Shown here piece after piece: positions 14,376 to 21,927 of a DNA stretch of 21,927 nt (its first letter is position 1; each line of letters opens with the position of its first letter). The notes under the pieces are model-generated. The model was not told the origin of the DNA and did not search any database. It saw only the letters and a list, made by a program, of their open reading frames with translations. The position numbers and the translations under genes were made by a program. The stretch comes from DASRBO01 sp035653595 (GTDB taxonomy: Bacteria > Actinomycetota > Acidimicrobiia > Acidimicrobiales > JAJPHE01). The stretch is taken from contig DASRBO010000023.1 in the NCBI GenBank assembly GCA_035653595.1, positions 1 through 21,927 on the forward strand, written 5' to 3'.

Positions 14376-15586
14376 TGACGCCCAGGCGCCGCCGGCGCCC
14401 CCGCCGGTGGCCCTGGGGGGTGGCTGTTGCTCTGATCGTGGCCGCCGTCGTCGGCGTCCTGTGGTGGGCGCCGTGGGCGGGGCCGACGGTGGGGGGCCTG
14501 TCCCTGACCCCCTACCGCGGACCGGTCCCGTCCTTCGCCGTCGTCGACGGCTACCACATCGTCTACCGGGTGTCGGGCAGGGGGGCCTCGGTCTCGACCG
14601 AGCAGGTGTGGGTCAAGCGGCCGTTCGACAGCCTGGTCGAGGAGCTCTCCGGCCCCCCGCCTGGCCGGTCGGTGTCGGTGCTCACCCTCCACCGTCTGGG
14701 CGACCAGATCGTGAGGGGAGGGGATGCCTCGCCCGCCTTCATCCACGTGGCGACGGCGCTTGCCGCCGGGGACATCCGCCTCGACACGGTCGTCGCCCAG
14801 GCTCTGCGATCGGGCCTGCTCCTGCCGGTGCGACGCCAGGTGGTCGCCGGCCGGTCCTGTCAGGTCTTCCGCAGCGCCGACTCCCTCCGGTCCGCCGGAC
14901 CTCTGGCGGCGCTCAAGGCCGGGTCGAACTACGTCGACAGCTGCATAGACCGCGACGGGCTCCTGCTGGAGGAGGACCGTTACGCCGATGGGGGCCTGTC
15001 GTCCAGCACCGTGGCCACCGCCGTGGAGGTCGGGGCGGGAGCGACCGCCGGAGCCGATTTCGCCCTGAGCGCACCTCTGACCCCCTTCTCCGAGGGCGGG
15101 GGGTCCTTCACCTACCTGACCCTGTCAAGCTCGCCTCCGGGCCGGTCCTGGGCCGTCTCGTACCTTCCGCCCGGCTATCAGCACGTCGGGCGCTTCGCCG
15201 TGGTGCCCTCACAACCGCAGGTGTTCACCACGCCCGACACCGGCCCGCCGTCATCCAGCGGGCTGCCCAATGCCCTGGTCACCGAGCTCGACGACACCTT
15301 CGTCGACGGGCCGAACCTCATCGCCCTACAGCAGGGCTCGACCATCGGCGGGTCCACCTTCCCGCCTCCGCCCAGTGGTGAGTCCGTCCAGCTGGGCGAC
15401 CTGGGCACGGGCCAGCTCGTCGTCACCGCCCTGGGCCCGATAGTCACTGCCGAGCCGGGCGGGACCCAGTTCGTGCGCCTGATCGGCAGCGTCCCCCCCG
15501 ACGTGCTCGTCCAGGTGGCCCGCTCGCTCAAGGTGGAGTCGCCGGGCACGCTCACGACCATTCCGGGGACCGCGCCCCCCTCCTGA
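14375..15586 (+). CDS. membrane-anchored exported protein of unknown function, possibly LolA/RseB-like fold
   Basis: The ATG at 14375 shares its first base with the preceding stop. The 403-residue product starts with a very basic segment (TPRRRRRPRRW), then one hydrophobic helix (about 14-33), with no lipobox Cys, so an uncleaved N-terminal anchor is likely. The external part has beta-strand-like stretches: YHIVYRVSG (60-68), STEQVWVKRPFD (74-85), and a paired SCQVF (Cys162) and DSCIDRDGLLLEED (Cys190). That layout recalls the half-barrel of LolA, LppX or RseB proteins, which carry lipids or sense envelope state; this is a tentative fold guess. The C-terminal third is Ser/Pro/Gly-rich and beta-like. 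The two cysteines could form a disulfide outside the cell. Confidence 0.7.
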   Translation: MTPRRRRRPRRWPWGVAVALIVAAVVGVLWWAPWAGPTVGGLSLTPYRGPVPSFAVVDGYHIVYRVSGRGASVSTEQVWVKRPFDSLVEELSGPPPGRSVSVLTLHRLGDQIVRGGDASPAFIHVATALAAGDIRLDTVVAQALRSGLLLPVRRQVVAGRSCQVFRSADSLRSAGPLAALKAGSNYVDSCIDRDGLLLEEDRYADGGLSSSTVATAVEVGAGATAGADFALSAPLTPFSEGGGSFTYLTLSSSPPGRSWAVSYLPPGYQHVGRFAVVPSQPQVFTTPDTGPPSSSGLPNALVTELDDTFVDGPNLIALQQGSTIGGSTFPPPPSGESVQLGDLGTGQLVVTALGPIVTAEPGGTQFVRLIGSVPPDVLVQVARSLKVESPGTLTTIPGTAPPS

Positions 15587-15601
15587 GCGCGCGGTGGCAG
15601 A

Positions 15602-16240
15602 ATGCGCGCGATGCAGGGGGGGAAGCTGGGCAGTGCCAGCCGTCGCGCCGCGCTCCTGGACGTCGCCGCCGAGCTGCTGGCCGAGGTCGACATCGAAGAG
15701 GTGTCGGTGGAGGCGGTGGCCGACCGGGCCGGGGTCAGCCGGGCCCTGGTCTACAAGCACTTCGCCAACCGCCGCGACATCCTCGGCTCCCTCTACGAGC
15801 GGGAGGCGGCCAGCCTGCGGGCCCAGCTGTCGGCGGAGGTGGAGGCGGCCACCTCGGTGGAGGAGATGCTGCGGGTGCTGGTACGCGGTGCCCTTACCGC
15901 CGAGGCCAGCCGGGGGACGACCCTGTCCACCCTGCTGGCCAGCGGGTTCGACCGCCGGGGCCACCCGGACCGGCGCCGGCGGCGCGACGGGGCGGCCCTG
16001 CGCTACTTCGCCGCCCGGATCGCCGACGAGCTGCAGCTGGAGCCAGCCGCCGCCACCGCCGGGGCCGCTCTGGTGCTTGGGGCCATCCGCACCGTGCTGG
16101 CCGGTTGGCGCCGCCGACCGACCCCCGACCAGGCCGAGTTCCTCGAGTACGTGTACGTCACCCTGGCCATGGGGGGCCTTCAGCGCCTGGCCGAGGACCA
16201 GGTGCGGCGCGACGTTCCGGCTCCGGTGGCACTGGGGTGA
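15602..16240 (+). CDS. TetR-family transcriptional regulator
   Basis: This is a 212-residue regulator with the N-terminal TetR pattern: RRAALLDVAAELLAEVDIEEVSVEAVADRAGVSRALVYKHFANRRDILGSL (about 14-64). The helix-turn-helix lies near 35-55. The C-terminal domain is helical and Arg-rich in its middle (GHPDRRRRRDG); its ligand is unknown. The ATG at 15602 is followed by another at 15611, and no strong ribosome-binding site separates them. The gene lies 15 bases after the exported-protein stop and 87 bases before the transporter operon. It may control the adjacent transporter or the SDR-exported protein pair, but I see no repeated operator that settles this. Confidence 0.9.
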   Translation: MRAMQGGKLGSASRRAALLDVAAELLAEVDIEEVSVEAVADRAGVSRALVYKHFANRRDILGSLYEREAASLRAQLSAEVEAATSVEEMLRVLVRGALTAEASRGTTLSTLLASGFDRRGHPDRRRRRDGAALRYFAARIADELQLEPAAATAGAALVLGAIRTVLAGWRRRPTPDQAEFLEYVYVTLAMGGLQRLAEDQVRRDVPAPVALG

Positions 16241-16282
16241 TGTGCGCTTGCCTGGCGGCGGTGACAAGATGACACCAAGGGG

Positions 16283-16294
16283 GGCCCGCGGGCC
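16283..16294. promoter_or_regulatory. 12-base GC palindrome upstream of the transporter operon
   Basis: GGCCCGCGGGCC is a perfect palindrome in the 87-base gap between the TetR gene and the permease start. It could be an operator for the transporter operon or a stem related to termination. No convincing -35/-10 pair was found in this gap. Confidence 0.25.
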
Positions 16295-16327
16295 TATGGG
16301 GGACAGCAGGGAGTTTGGAGTGAGCAG

Positions 16328-18601
16328 GTGACCGGCATTGTCGGCCTCGGACCCGATCCGCTGCACTTGGGCAGCCGACGGTCCAGCCGCCTTGACGAGA
16401 TGGTGGACGACCAGCGGGTGCGGCGGGGGGCCACCTGGGTGGCCGCCGCCCTGGGCTTCTACTGGCTGATCGATCGTCTGTGGTACCCGCCTACCGGCGT
16501 GATCCTCAAGGGCGCGGTCATCGGCGGGCTGTACGCCCTGATCGCCCTGGGAGTGGCCCTCATCTACCGGGCCAACAACATCATCAACTTCGCCCAGGGC
16601 GACCTGGGCGGGGCGCCGGCATCGCTAGCCGTCATGCTCATCGCCGTGTCGGGCTGGCCCTACCCCGCGGCCATCCTGATCGGCCTGGCGGCCGGAGCCG
16701 TGCTCGGGGCGTTGGTCGAGTTCGGGCTGATCCGGAGGTTCTCCAAGCACCCCCGGCTGGTCCTGACGGTGGTGACCATCGGGATCGCCACCATCCTGCA
16801 GTTCATCGAGATCGCCCTGCCGAACCTGTTCCACTCCACCGCCCCTCCGCAGAGCTTCCCGTCGCCGTTCAACTTCCACTTCAACGTCGGGGCCGTCCGC
16901 TTCCAGGGCAACGACCTGCTGGCCATGGCCATGATCCCCGTCGTCATCGCCGCCCTGGCCTGGTTCCTCAACCGGACCCACATCGGTGTCGCCGTTCGGG
17001 CCTGCGCCCAAAGCGCCGACCGGGCCTCCCTCCTGGGGGTGCCGGTCAAGCGGGTGAACCTGGTGGTCTGGGTGGTGGCGTCGCTGCTGGCGACGGTGGC
17101 GATCATCCTGAGGGCCGGGGTGGTGGGACTGCCGATCGGCACTCCCCTGGGTCTGTCGATCCTGCTGATCAGCCTGGCGGCAGCGGCCATCGGCCGGATG
17201 CAGAACATGCCCACCATCGCCGGCGCCTCCATCCTCCTTGGCGTGGTGGAGCAGTCCGCCGTCTGGCACACGGGATCGTCGGACACGGTCGACCTGGTCC
17301 TGTTCATCGTGATCTTCGTGGCCCTCCTCGCCCAGCGGGGCGGCCTGCTCAACCGGGCGGAGGCGGCCGCCATGTCGACCTGGACCGCCCTGCGCGAGGT
17401 GCGTCCGATACCGCCGGAGCTGGTCAGGCTGCCAGCGGTGGTGTGGACCCGGCGCGCCCTGATCGGACTGGTCGGCCTCATCGCCTTGTTCCTGCCCCCG
17501 CTGCTCGGCGTGGCCCGGACCGACCTGGCCAGCTTCCTGTGCGCCTATCTGATCATCGGTCTGTCCCTGCTGGTCCTGGCCGGGTGGGCGGGCCAGATCA
17601 GCCTGGGCCAGTTCGTCTTCGTCGGTGTCGGCTCCACGACGGGGGCGTGGATGACGCTGCACTGGCACGTCGACATCGTGCTGGAGATGCTGCTCGCCGG
17701 CCTGGCCGGCGCCGTCATCGCCTTCATCCTCGGCATACCCGCCCTCCGCATCCAGGGTCTGTTCCTGGGGGTGGCGACCCTGGCGGCGAGCTTCGGGTTC
17801 AACTTCTACCTGCTGAGCTCGGGTCACTTCTCGTGGATCCCGGGCCCGTTCACGTCCATACCGCGCCTGCCGTTGTTCGGTCGGGTGGCCATAGACACCG
17901 AGGACCGCTACTACTACCTCTCCCTGGCTGTGCTCCTGCTGGCCATCTTCGCCGTGCGCGGCCTGCGCCAGAGTCGAGCCGGCCGGATACTGATGGCGGT
18001 CCGCGAGAACGAGCGCGGGGCCCAGGCCTACGGGGTCAACGCCGTCCGGGCCAAGCTCATGGCCTTCGCCATATCCGGCTTCCTGGCCGGGGTGGCCGGG
18101 GTCCTCATCGTGGGCCAGCAGGGCTACCTATACGCCGGATCGGCCGACCCCCAGTCGAGCATCGTCGTGTTCATCAGCGTCGTGATCGGCGGACTGGGGT
18201 CGATGACCGGCGTCTTCGCCGGCGCCATCTACGTCGAGGGCTTGAGCTGGTTCCACAACCTGGCCCCCCAGGCCATCAGGGGGGTGCTCCAGCTGCTGGG
18301 CACCGGCGTCGGCCTGGTCTTCATCCTGATGTTCCTGCCCGGAGGAGTGGGGTCGGCCATCTACATGGTCCGCGACCGGCTGCTGCGTGAGCTGGCCGCC
18401 CGGCGGGGCATCATCGTGCCCAGCCTGGTAGCCGACGCCTCCGCCGCCGACGGGGGCGGACAGGGACCGGCCGCCGAGGCCCCCGCGCCCCTGGTCGAGG
18501 CCGGCTTCCGGCCGCCGGGGAGCGCCAACGGCACCAGTGGGTCCGAGCCCGCCCTCGCCCAGGCCGGCCGGTTCGCGACCGGGCAAGGGGAGGGCGAGTG
18601 A
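16328..18601 (+). CDS. fused LivH-LivM-type ABC permease
   Basis: This 757-residue protein combines both permease subunits of a branched-chain amino acid-type (HAAT) ABC importer. The LivH-like half (about 57-345) includes GLYALIALGVALIYRANNIINFAQGDL (67-93) and a coupling segment near LLGVPVKRVNLVVW. The LivM-like half (about 376-685) includes GWAGQISLGQ (419-428) and the coupling segment AYGVNAVRAKLMAFAISGFLAG near 570. About fifteen or more hydrophobic helices are expected. A Gly/Ala/Pro-rich tail (about 690-757) is extra and probably disordered in the cytoplasm. The start is GTG at 16328 with GGAG seven bases upstream. The stop overlaps the next gene by four bases (GTGA), so the ATPase fusion is translated with it. 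Substrates of such systems include amino acids, amides, urea and aromatic acids; this one is unknown. Confidence 0.9.
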   Translation: MTGIVGLGPDPLHLGSRRSSRLDEMVDDQRVRRGATWVAAALGFYWLIDRLWYPPTGVILKGAVIGGLYALIALGVALIYRANNIINFAQGDLGGAPASLAVMLIAVSGWPYPAAILIGLAAGAVLGALVEFGLIRRFSKHPRLVLTVVTIGIATILQFIEIALPNLFHSTAPPQSFPSPFNFHFNVGAVRFQGNDLLAMAMIPVVIAALAWFLNRTHIGVAVRACAQSADRASLLGVPVKRVNLVVWVVASLLATVAIILRAGVVGLPIGTPLGLSILLISLAAAAIGRMQNMPTIAGASILLGVVEQSAVWHTGSSDTVDLVLFIVIFVALLAQRGGLLNRAEAAAMSTWTALREVRPIPPELVRLPAVVWTRRALIGLVGLIALFLPPLLGVARTDLASFLCAYLIIGLSLLVLAGWAGQISLGQFVFVGVGSTTGAWMTLHWHVDIVLEMLLAGLAGAVIAFILGIPALRIQGLFLGVATLAASFGFNFYLLSSGHFSWIPGPFTSIPRLPLFGRVAIDTEDRYYYLSLAVLLLAIFAVRGLRQSRAGRILMAVRENERGAQAYGVNAVRAKLMAFAISGFLAGVAGVLIVGQQGYLYAGSADPQSSIVVFISVVIGGLGSMTGVFAGAIYVEGLSWFHNLAPQAIRGVLQLLGTGVGLVFILMFLPGGVGSAIYMVRDRLLRELAARRGIIVPSLVADASAADGGGQGPAAEAPAPLVEAGFRPPGSANGTSGSEPALAQAGRFATGQGEGE

Positions 18602-21600
18602 GCACCTCGGGTCGAGAGCTCTACGAGGACCGGCGCCAGGCGGGCCGGTGGTCGCCGGCCGAGTACCTCAAGAACCTCAACCGGATCGTCGGGGACACCG
18701 GCCTGCGGCCCATTCTCATCCTGCTCCTGGCCTCGACGTTGGAGCGGTTCCTGATCACCTCGGTGGCCATCCTGGGGCCGAACATCCGCGACACGTTCCA
18801 CCTCAGCAACCAGGCGTTCATCACCGCCTCAACGCTGACCAGCATTCTGCCGGCCCTGGCCTCTCCCTGGGTCGGCTACTGGGCCGACCGCACCAACCGG
18901 ATCCGGATGGCCCAGTTCGGGACGGTAGCGGTGGGTGTCGTCGGCATCGGAATGGGCCTGTCGCCCTTCTTCTGGCTCCTCGCCATCTTCCTGTTCCTCG
19001 CCGGCTTGGGCCAGCTGGTCAACACCCCGGCCCACGGCAGCCTGATCGTTGACTGGTACCCGCCCCAGGCCATGGGAGTGGTCTGGACCTTCTACCTGTT
19101 CGCCGCCGGCGCCATCGGCCTGATCGCCGGCCCCGTGGCTGGCACCATCGGCCAGGTCACCGGGTGGCGCACCACCTTCATCATCCTGTCCATACCGGTG
19201 ATCGCCGCCGTCGTCCTGCTGGGCCGGCTGCGTGACCCCGGCCGCGGTGCCTCCCAGGGGGTGTCCCAGCTGCTGGCCCAGACCGAGGAACGGTCCTCGT
19301 TCTGGGAAGGGTTCCGGCGCCTCAAGGCCATCCGCTCCCTGCGACGGACCTGGTGGGCGGCGACGTTCTTCGGGGGCGGCATCGTCGCCTTCATCAACCT
19401 GCAGAACATCTTCTTCCACGACGTGTACCACTTCAACACCGCCGCCCGTGGGTACCTGACCGTGCTCTACGGCGTCGGCGGCCTGTTGGGCACGATCGTC
19501 GGCGGCCGCTACGTCCAGCGCTGGATGCGGGCAAGCAAGCCCGAGTTGCTACCGGTCATCAACGGCCTGATGGTGATCGAGTTCGGCGTGGGCATGATGC
19601 TCATGGGCCTGGTGCCGAACCGCTGGCTCGCCGTGGGGATGCTCGGGATCCTGGCGATCGGTGCCGCCGGCTACGCCCCGGCCTACCAGTCGATGATCGG
19701 GCTCGTCACCACGCCGCGGCTGCGGGGCCAGGCCTACTCCTACTCCCTCATCTGGGTGACCATCGGGGCCATCATCGTCGCCCCCACCATCGGCGGCATC
19801 GCCAACCACCACGAGCGGGCCGCCACCTACGTGCTGGGCATCCTCATGGTCATGGCGGGATGCATCGAGCTGACCGCCCGCAAGTTCGTCGCCCGCGATG
19901 TCAGCCAGGCGATCCAGGTCCAGACCGCCGCGGACGTCGAGGCCATGCTCGCCGTCCGCGGCCTCGAGGCCGCCTACGGCAACGTACAGATCCTCTTCGG
20001 GGTGGACCTGGACGTGCACGAGGGCGAGATCGTTGCCCTGCTGGGGACCAACGGCGCCGGCAAGTCGACGTTCTTGCGGGCGGTAAGCGGCGTCCTCGAC
20101 CCCACCGGCGGGGCCGTCTTTTTCAACGGACGCGACGTGAGCCACGCCGACGCCATGAACAAGGCCCTGCTGGGCATGGCCCTGGTCCCCGGCGACCGGG
20201 GCGTGTTCCCGGCCCTGACGGTGGCGGAGAACCTGCGCATCGCCGGGTGGACCTTCCGGCGCGACACCTCCTACGTGGCCGAGTCGACCGAACGGGTCCT
20301 GAACTACTTCCCCGTCCTCCGGGAGCGGTGGAACACCATGGCCGGCAACCTGTCCGGCGGCGAGCAGCAGATGCTGGTGCTGGCCCAGGCCCTGATGGGC
20401 AGGCCCAAGCTCCTCATGATCGACGAGCTCTCCCTCGGCCTGGCCCCGGTCGTGGTCGAGCAGCTCCTGGGCATCGTCCGCAAGCTGGCCGAGGACGGTC
20501 TGACCATCGTCCTGGTCGAGCAGTCGGTGAACGTCGCCCTCACGCTGGCGAAGCGGGCGGTGTTCATGGAGAAGGGCGAGATCCGCTTCAGCGGTCCCAC
20601 CGAGGAACTGCTGGAGCGTCCCGATGTCCTGCGGGCGGTCTTCCTGGAGGGCACGGCCAGCTCCATGGGCTCGGCTCCGGCGAGGACCCGCACGAGGGAG
20701 GCGTCCTCCGAGGCCACATCGGAGCGGCGAGTTCCCGCCCTCGACGTCAGGGGCATCGGCAAGCGCTTCGGCGGCGTGCTCGCCAACGAGGACGTCTCCT
20801 TCACCCTGGCCGAGGGCGAGATCCTCGGAATCATGGGCCCCAACGGAGCAGGCAAGACGACCCTGTTCGATCTGATCTCCGGCTACTTCCCGGTCGACAC
20901 CGGGTCCATATATCTGCACGGGCTCGACGTGACCGGGCTGCCACCGGACTCGAGAGCCCGCCTGGGGCTGGGGCGCTCGTTCCAGGACTCGAAGCTGTTT
21001 CCCGCCCTCACCATCCAGGAGACGATAAAGGTCGCCCTCGAGTGCCACCTCGAGGTCCGCGACCCGGTAGCGGCCGCCCTGAACCTGCCCGCCGCCATGG
21101 ACTCCGAGGCGGCGGTCCAGGAGCGGGTCGACGAGCTGATCGACCTGCTCGGGCTGGAGGCGTTCCGGAACAAGTTCATCTCCGAAATCTCTACCGGCAC
21201 CCGCCGCATGGTGGACCTGGCCTGCATCCTCGCCCACCACCCGACGGTCATCCTCTTCGACGAGCCCTCCTCGGGCATCGCCCAGCGGGAGACCGAGGCG
21301 CTCGGGCCGGTCCTGCTGCGGGTGCGGGAGATGACCGGGTCCAGCCTCCTGGTCATCGAGCACGACATGCCCCTGCTCACCGGTCTGGCCGACGAGGTCC
21401 TGGCCCTCGATCTGGGCCGCACCGTGACGCGTGGCCGGCCCGAGCAGGTGCTGAGCGATCCCCGGGTCGTGGCCGCCTACCTGGGCACCAGCACCGAGGC
21501 GGTGGCCCGCTCCGGGGACCTGGCGGCCGCCATCAGCAGGGCCGAGGCCACTCCGGGCGAATCGACCGGTGAAGAGGCAGCTGAGGCCCGCCCCACCCGC

Positions 21601-21813
21601 ACGGCCACCAAGCGCCGTCCGATCCGGGCCACCAGGGCGACCGGCAACGGGACCGAAGAGGGCTCCTCGACCCGCGGGTCCACTGGAACGAAACCCGGTC
21701 CCAAAACCAAGGACGGGACGAAGGCTGGTTCCTCGTCCCGCCGGTCCGCCACCACGGCGAACCGAAGCTCCAAATCTCCTAGCCCTAAATCCAACGGGAG
21801 GCAGCAGCAATGA
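18598..21813 (+). CDS. MFS transporter fused to LivF-like and LivG-like ABC ATPases
   Basis: This 1071-residue protein has three modules. Residues 1 to about 440 are a major facilitator superfamily transporter, with motif A as GYWADRTNRIRM (93-104) and roughly twelve hydrophobic helices. From about 449 to 690 is a LivF-like ATPase: Walker A GTNGAGKST (483-491), LSGGEQQ (585-591), Walker B with Asp609-Glu610, and Gln642 at the H-loop, usual for LivF. From about 715 to 970 is a LivG-like ATPase: Walker A GPNGAGKTT (747-755), altered signature ISTGTRR (864-870), Walker B DEP (888-890), and H-loop His922. The tail (about 985-1071) is a disordered Arg/Lys/Ser/Thr-rich extension. The ATPases should energise the LivHM fusion encoded just upstream with a 4-base overlap. 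Why a complete MFS carrier is joined to them is unclear: coupled import, export or a regulatory membrane anchor are options. Confidence 0.92.
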   Translation: MSTSGRELYEDRRQAGRWSPAEYLKNLNRIVGDTGLRPILILLLASTLERFLITSVAILGPNIRDTFHLSNQAFITASTLTSILPALASPWVGYWADRTNRIRMAQFGTVAVGVVGIGMGLSPFFWLLAIFLFLAGLGQLVNTPAHGSLIVDWYPPQAMGVVWTFYLFAAGAIGLIAGPVAGTIGQVTGWRTTFIILSIPVIAAVVLLGRLRDPGRGASQGVSQLLAQTEERSSFWEGFRRLKAIRSLRRTWWAATFFGGGIVAFINLQNIFFHDVYHFNTAARGYLTVLYGVGGLLGTIVGGRYVQRWMRASKPELLPVINGLMVIEFGVGMMLMGLVPNRWLAVGMLGILAIGAAGYAPAYQSMIGLVTTPRLRGQAYSYSLIWVTIGAIIVAPTIGGIANHHERAATYVLGILMVMAGCIELTARKFVARDVSQAIQVQTAADVEAMLAVRGLEAAYGNVQILFGVDLDVHEGEIVALLGTNGAGKSTFLRAVSGVLDPTGGAVFFNGRDVSHADAMNKALLGMALVPGDRGVFPALTVAENLRIAGWTFRRDTSYVAESTERVLNYFPVLRERWNTMAGNLSGGEQQMLVLAQALMGRPKLLMIDELSLGLAPVVVEQLLGIVRKLAEDGLTIVLVEQSVNVALTLAKRAVFMEKGEIRFSGPTEELLERPDVLRAVFLEGTASSMGSAPARTRTREASSEATSERRVPALDVRGIGKRFGGVLANEDVSFTLAEGEILGIMGPNGAGKTTLFDLISGYFPVDTGSIYLHGLDVTGLPPDSRARLGLGRSFQDSKLFPALTIQETIKVALECHLEVRDPVAAALNLPAAMDSEAAVQERVDELIDLLGLEAFRNKFISEISTGTRRMVDLACILAHHPTVILFDEPSSGIAQRETEALGPVLLRVREMTGSSLLVIEHDMPLLTGLADEVLALDLGRTVTRGRPEQVLSDPRVVAAYLGTSTEAVARSGDLAAAISRAEATPGESTGEEAAEARPTRTATKRRPIRATRATGNGTEEGSSTRGSTGTKPGPKTKDGTKAGSSSRRSATTANRSSKSPSPKSNGRQQQ

Positions 21814-21927
21814 GCACAGCTCGCAGATCGCTGAGTGAGCTGACCCTGGGGGACGTCGGCAAGGCGCTGATGCGCTACCGGCCCTTCGTGCTGGCGGTGG
21901 CGGCCATCATCCTGGTCGTCGCCTTCC
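21810..21927 (+). CDS. membrane-anchored protein, 3' truncated; probable substrate-binding protein of the operon
   Basis: The ATG at 21810 overlaps the fusion-gene stop by four bases (ATGA) and has GGGAGG eight bases upstream. The 39 visible codons remain open to the window end. They encode a hydrophilic start (MSTARRSLSELTLGDVGKALMRYRP) and the beginning of a hydrophobic helix (FVLAVAAIILVVAF). The pattern, a short basic cytoplasmic stretch then a helix without a visible lipobox, resembles the start of the binding protein at 1530-3281. As the operon otherwise lacks a binding protein, this is the likely identity, but no diagnostic domain is visible. Confidence 0.6.
   Translation, partial: MSTARRSLSELTLGDVGKALMRYRPFVLAVAAIILVVAF

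Noticed and set aside
16480..18390. 636-codon plus-strand frame overlapping the permease gene in another phase
   Set aside because: Its product is Arg/Pro/Gly-rich without hydrophobic helices or motifs, while the other phase encodes an intact LivHM permease.
19549..21810. 753-codon minus-strand frame opposite the ATPase fusion
   Set aside because: It has no recognisable motif and Gly/Asp/His-rich shadow composition, and it lies opposite conserved Walker motifs.
1..21927. CRISPR arrays, tRNA or rRNA genes, insertion sequences, phage or conjugation genes
   Set aside because: I saw no regularly spaced repeats, no cloverleaf or rRNA-like segments and no transposase or integrase motifs in any frame.

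Overview
This 21.9 kb window has very high GC, many GTG starts (and one TTG), short gaps and long non-coding shadow frames. The gene content is LivHM/LivFG-type transport, FadD and SDR enzymes, TetR regulators, an LLM-class oxidoreductase and a Clp-N regulator. Together these suggest a chromosomal segment of an actinobacterium, perhaps Acidimicrobiia-like; that placement is inference from style and content, not from a marker gene. I see no rRNA, tRNA, CRISPR, insertion sequence or phage gene. No gene-free stretch exceeds about 215 bases.

Left part (1-9200): a 5'-truncated luciferase-like flavin monooxygenase and a small companion gene (+) converge on a membrane-anchored Liv-type substrate-binding protein (-). 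Divergent from the latter is an esterase plus Cys-type sulfatase pair (+). It converges on a haloalkane-dehalogenase-like hydrolase with a 108-residue partner (-). Divergent from those is a four-helix membrane protein with a long basic tail (+), which converges on a TetR repressor gene (-). Four copies of a palindrome with core CGACC-NN-GGTC lie in these intergenic regions. They sit at matching positions over predicted promoters: two overlap the -35/spacer of minus-strand genes, and two fill the spacer up to an identical TAGCTT -10 of plus-strand genes. I infer that the TetR protein governs itself, the dehalogenase pair, the membrane protein and the esterase-sulfatase pair as a local hydrolytic regulon.

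Middle (9201-16240): a regulator joining an HTH to two Clp-N repeats has its own leaderless-looking promoter covered by two GTCAAG-N6-CTTGAC-type sites. Upstream of it is a minus-strand SDR / acyl-CoA synthetase / SDR operon. Divergent from that operon are another SDR, an exported protein of unknown function and a second TetR regulator (+).

Right part (16241-21927): a compact transporter operon encodes a fused LivH-LivM permease, then a 1071-residue protein made of a complete MFS transporter followed by LivF-like and LivG-like ATPases. A truncated membrane-anchored protein follows, probably the substrate-binding component. Each junction is a 4-base overlap. The MFS-LivF-LivG fusion is the most unusual object in the window. 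A plausible overall theme is uptake and breakdown of ester-, sulfate- or halogen-bearing organic compounds, with CoA activation and oxidation of the acyl products; this theme is inference.
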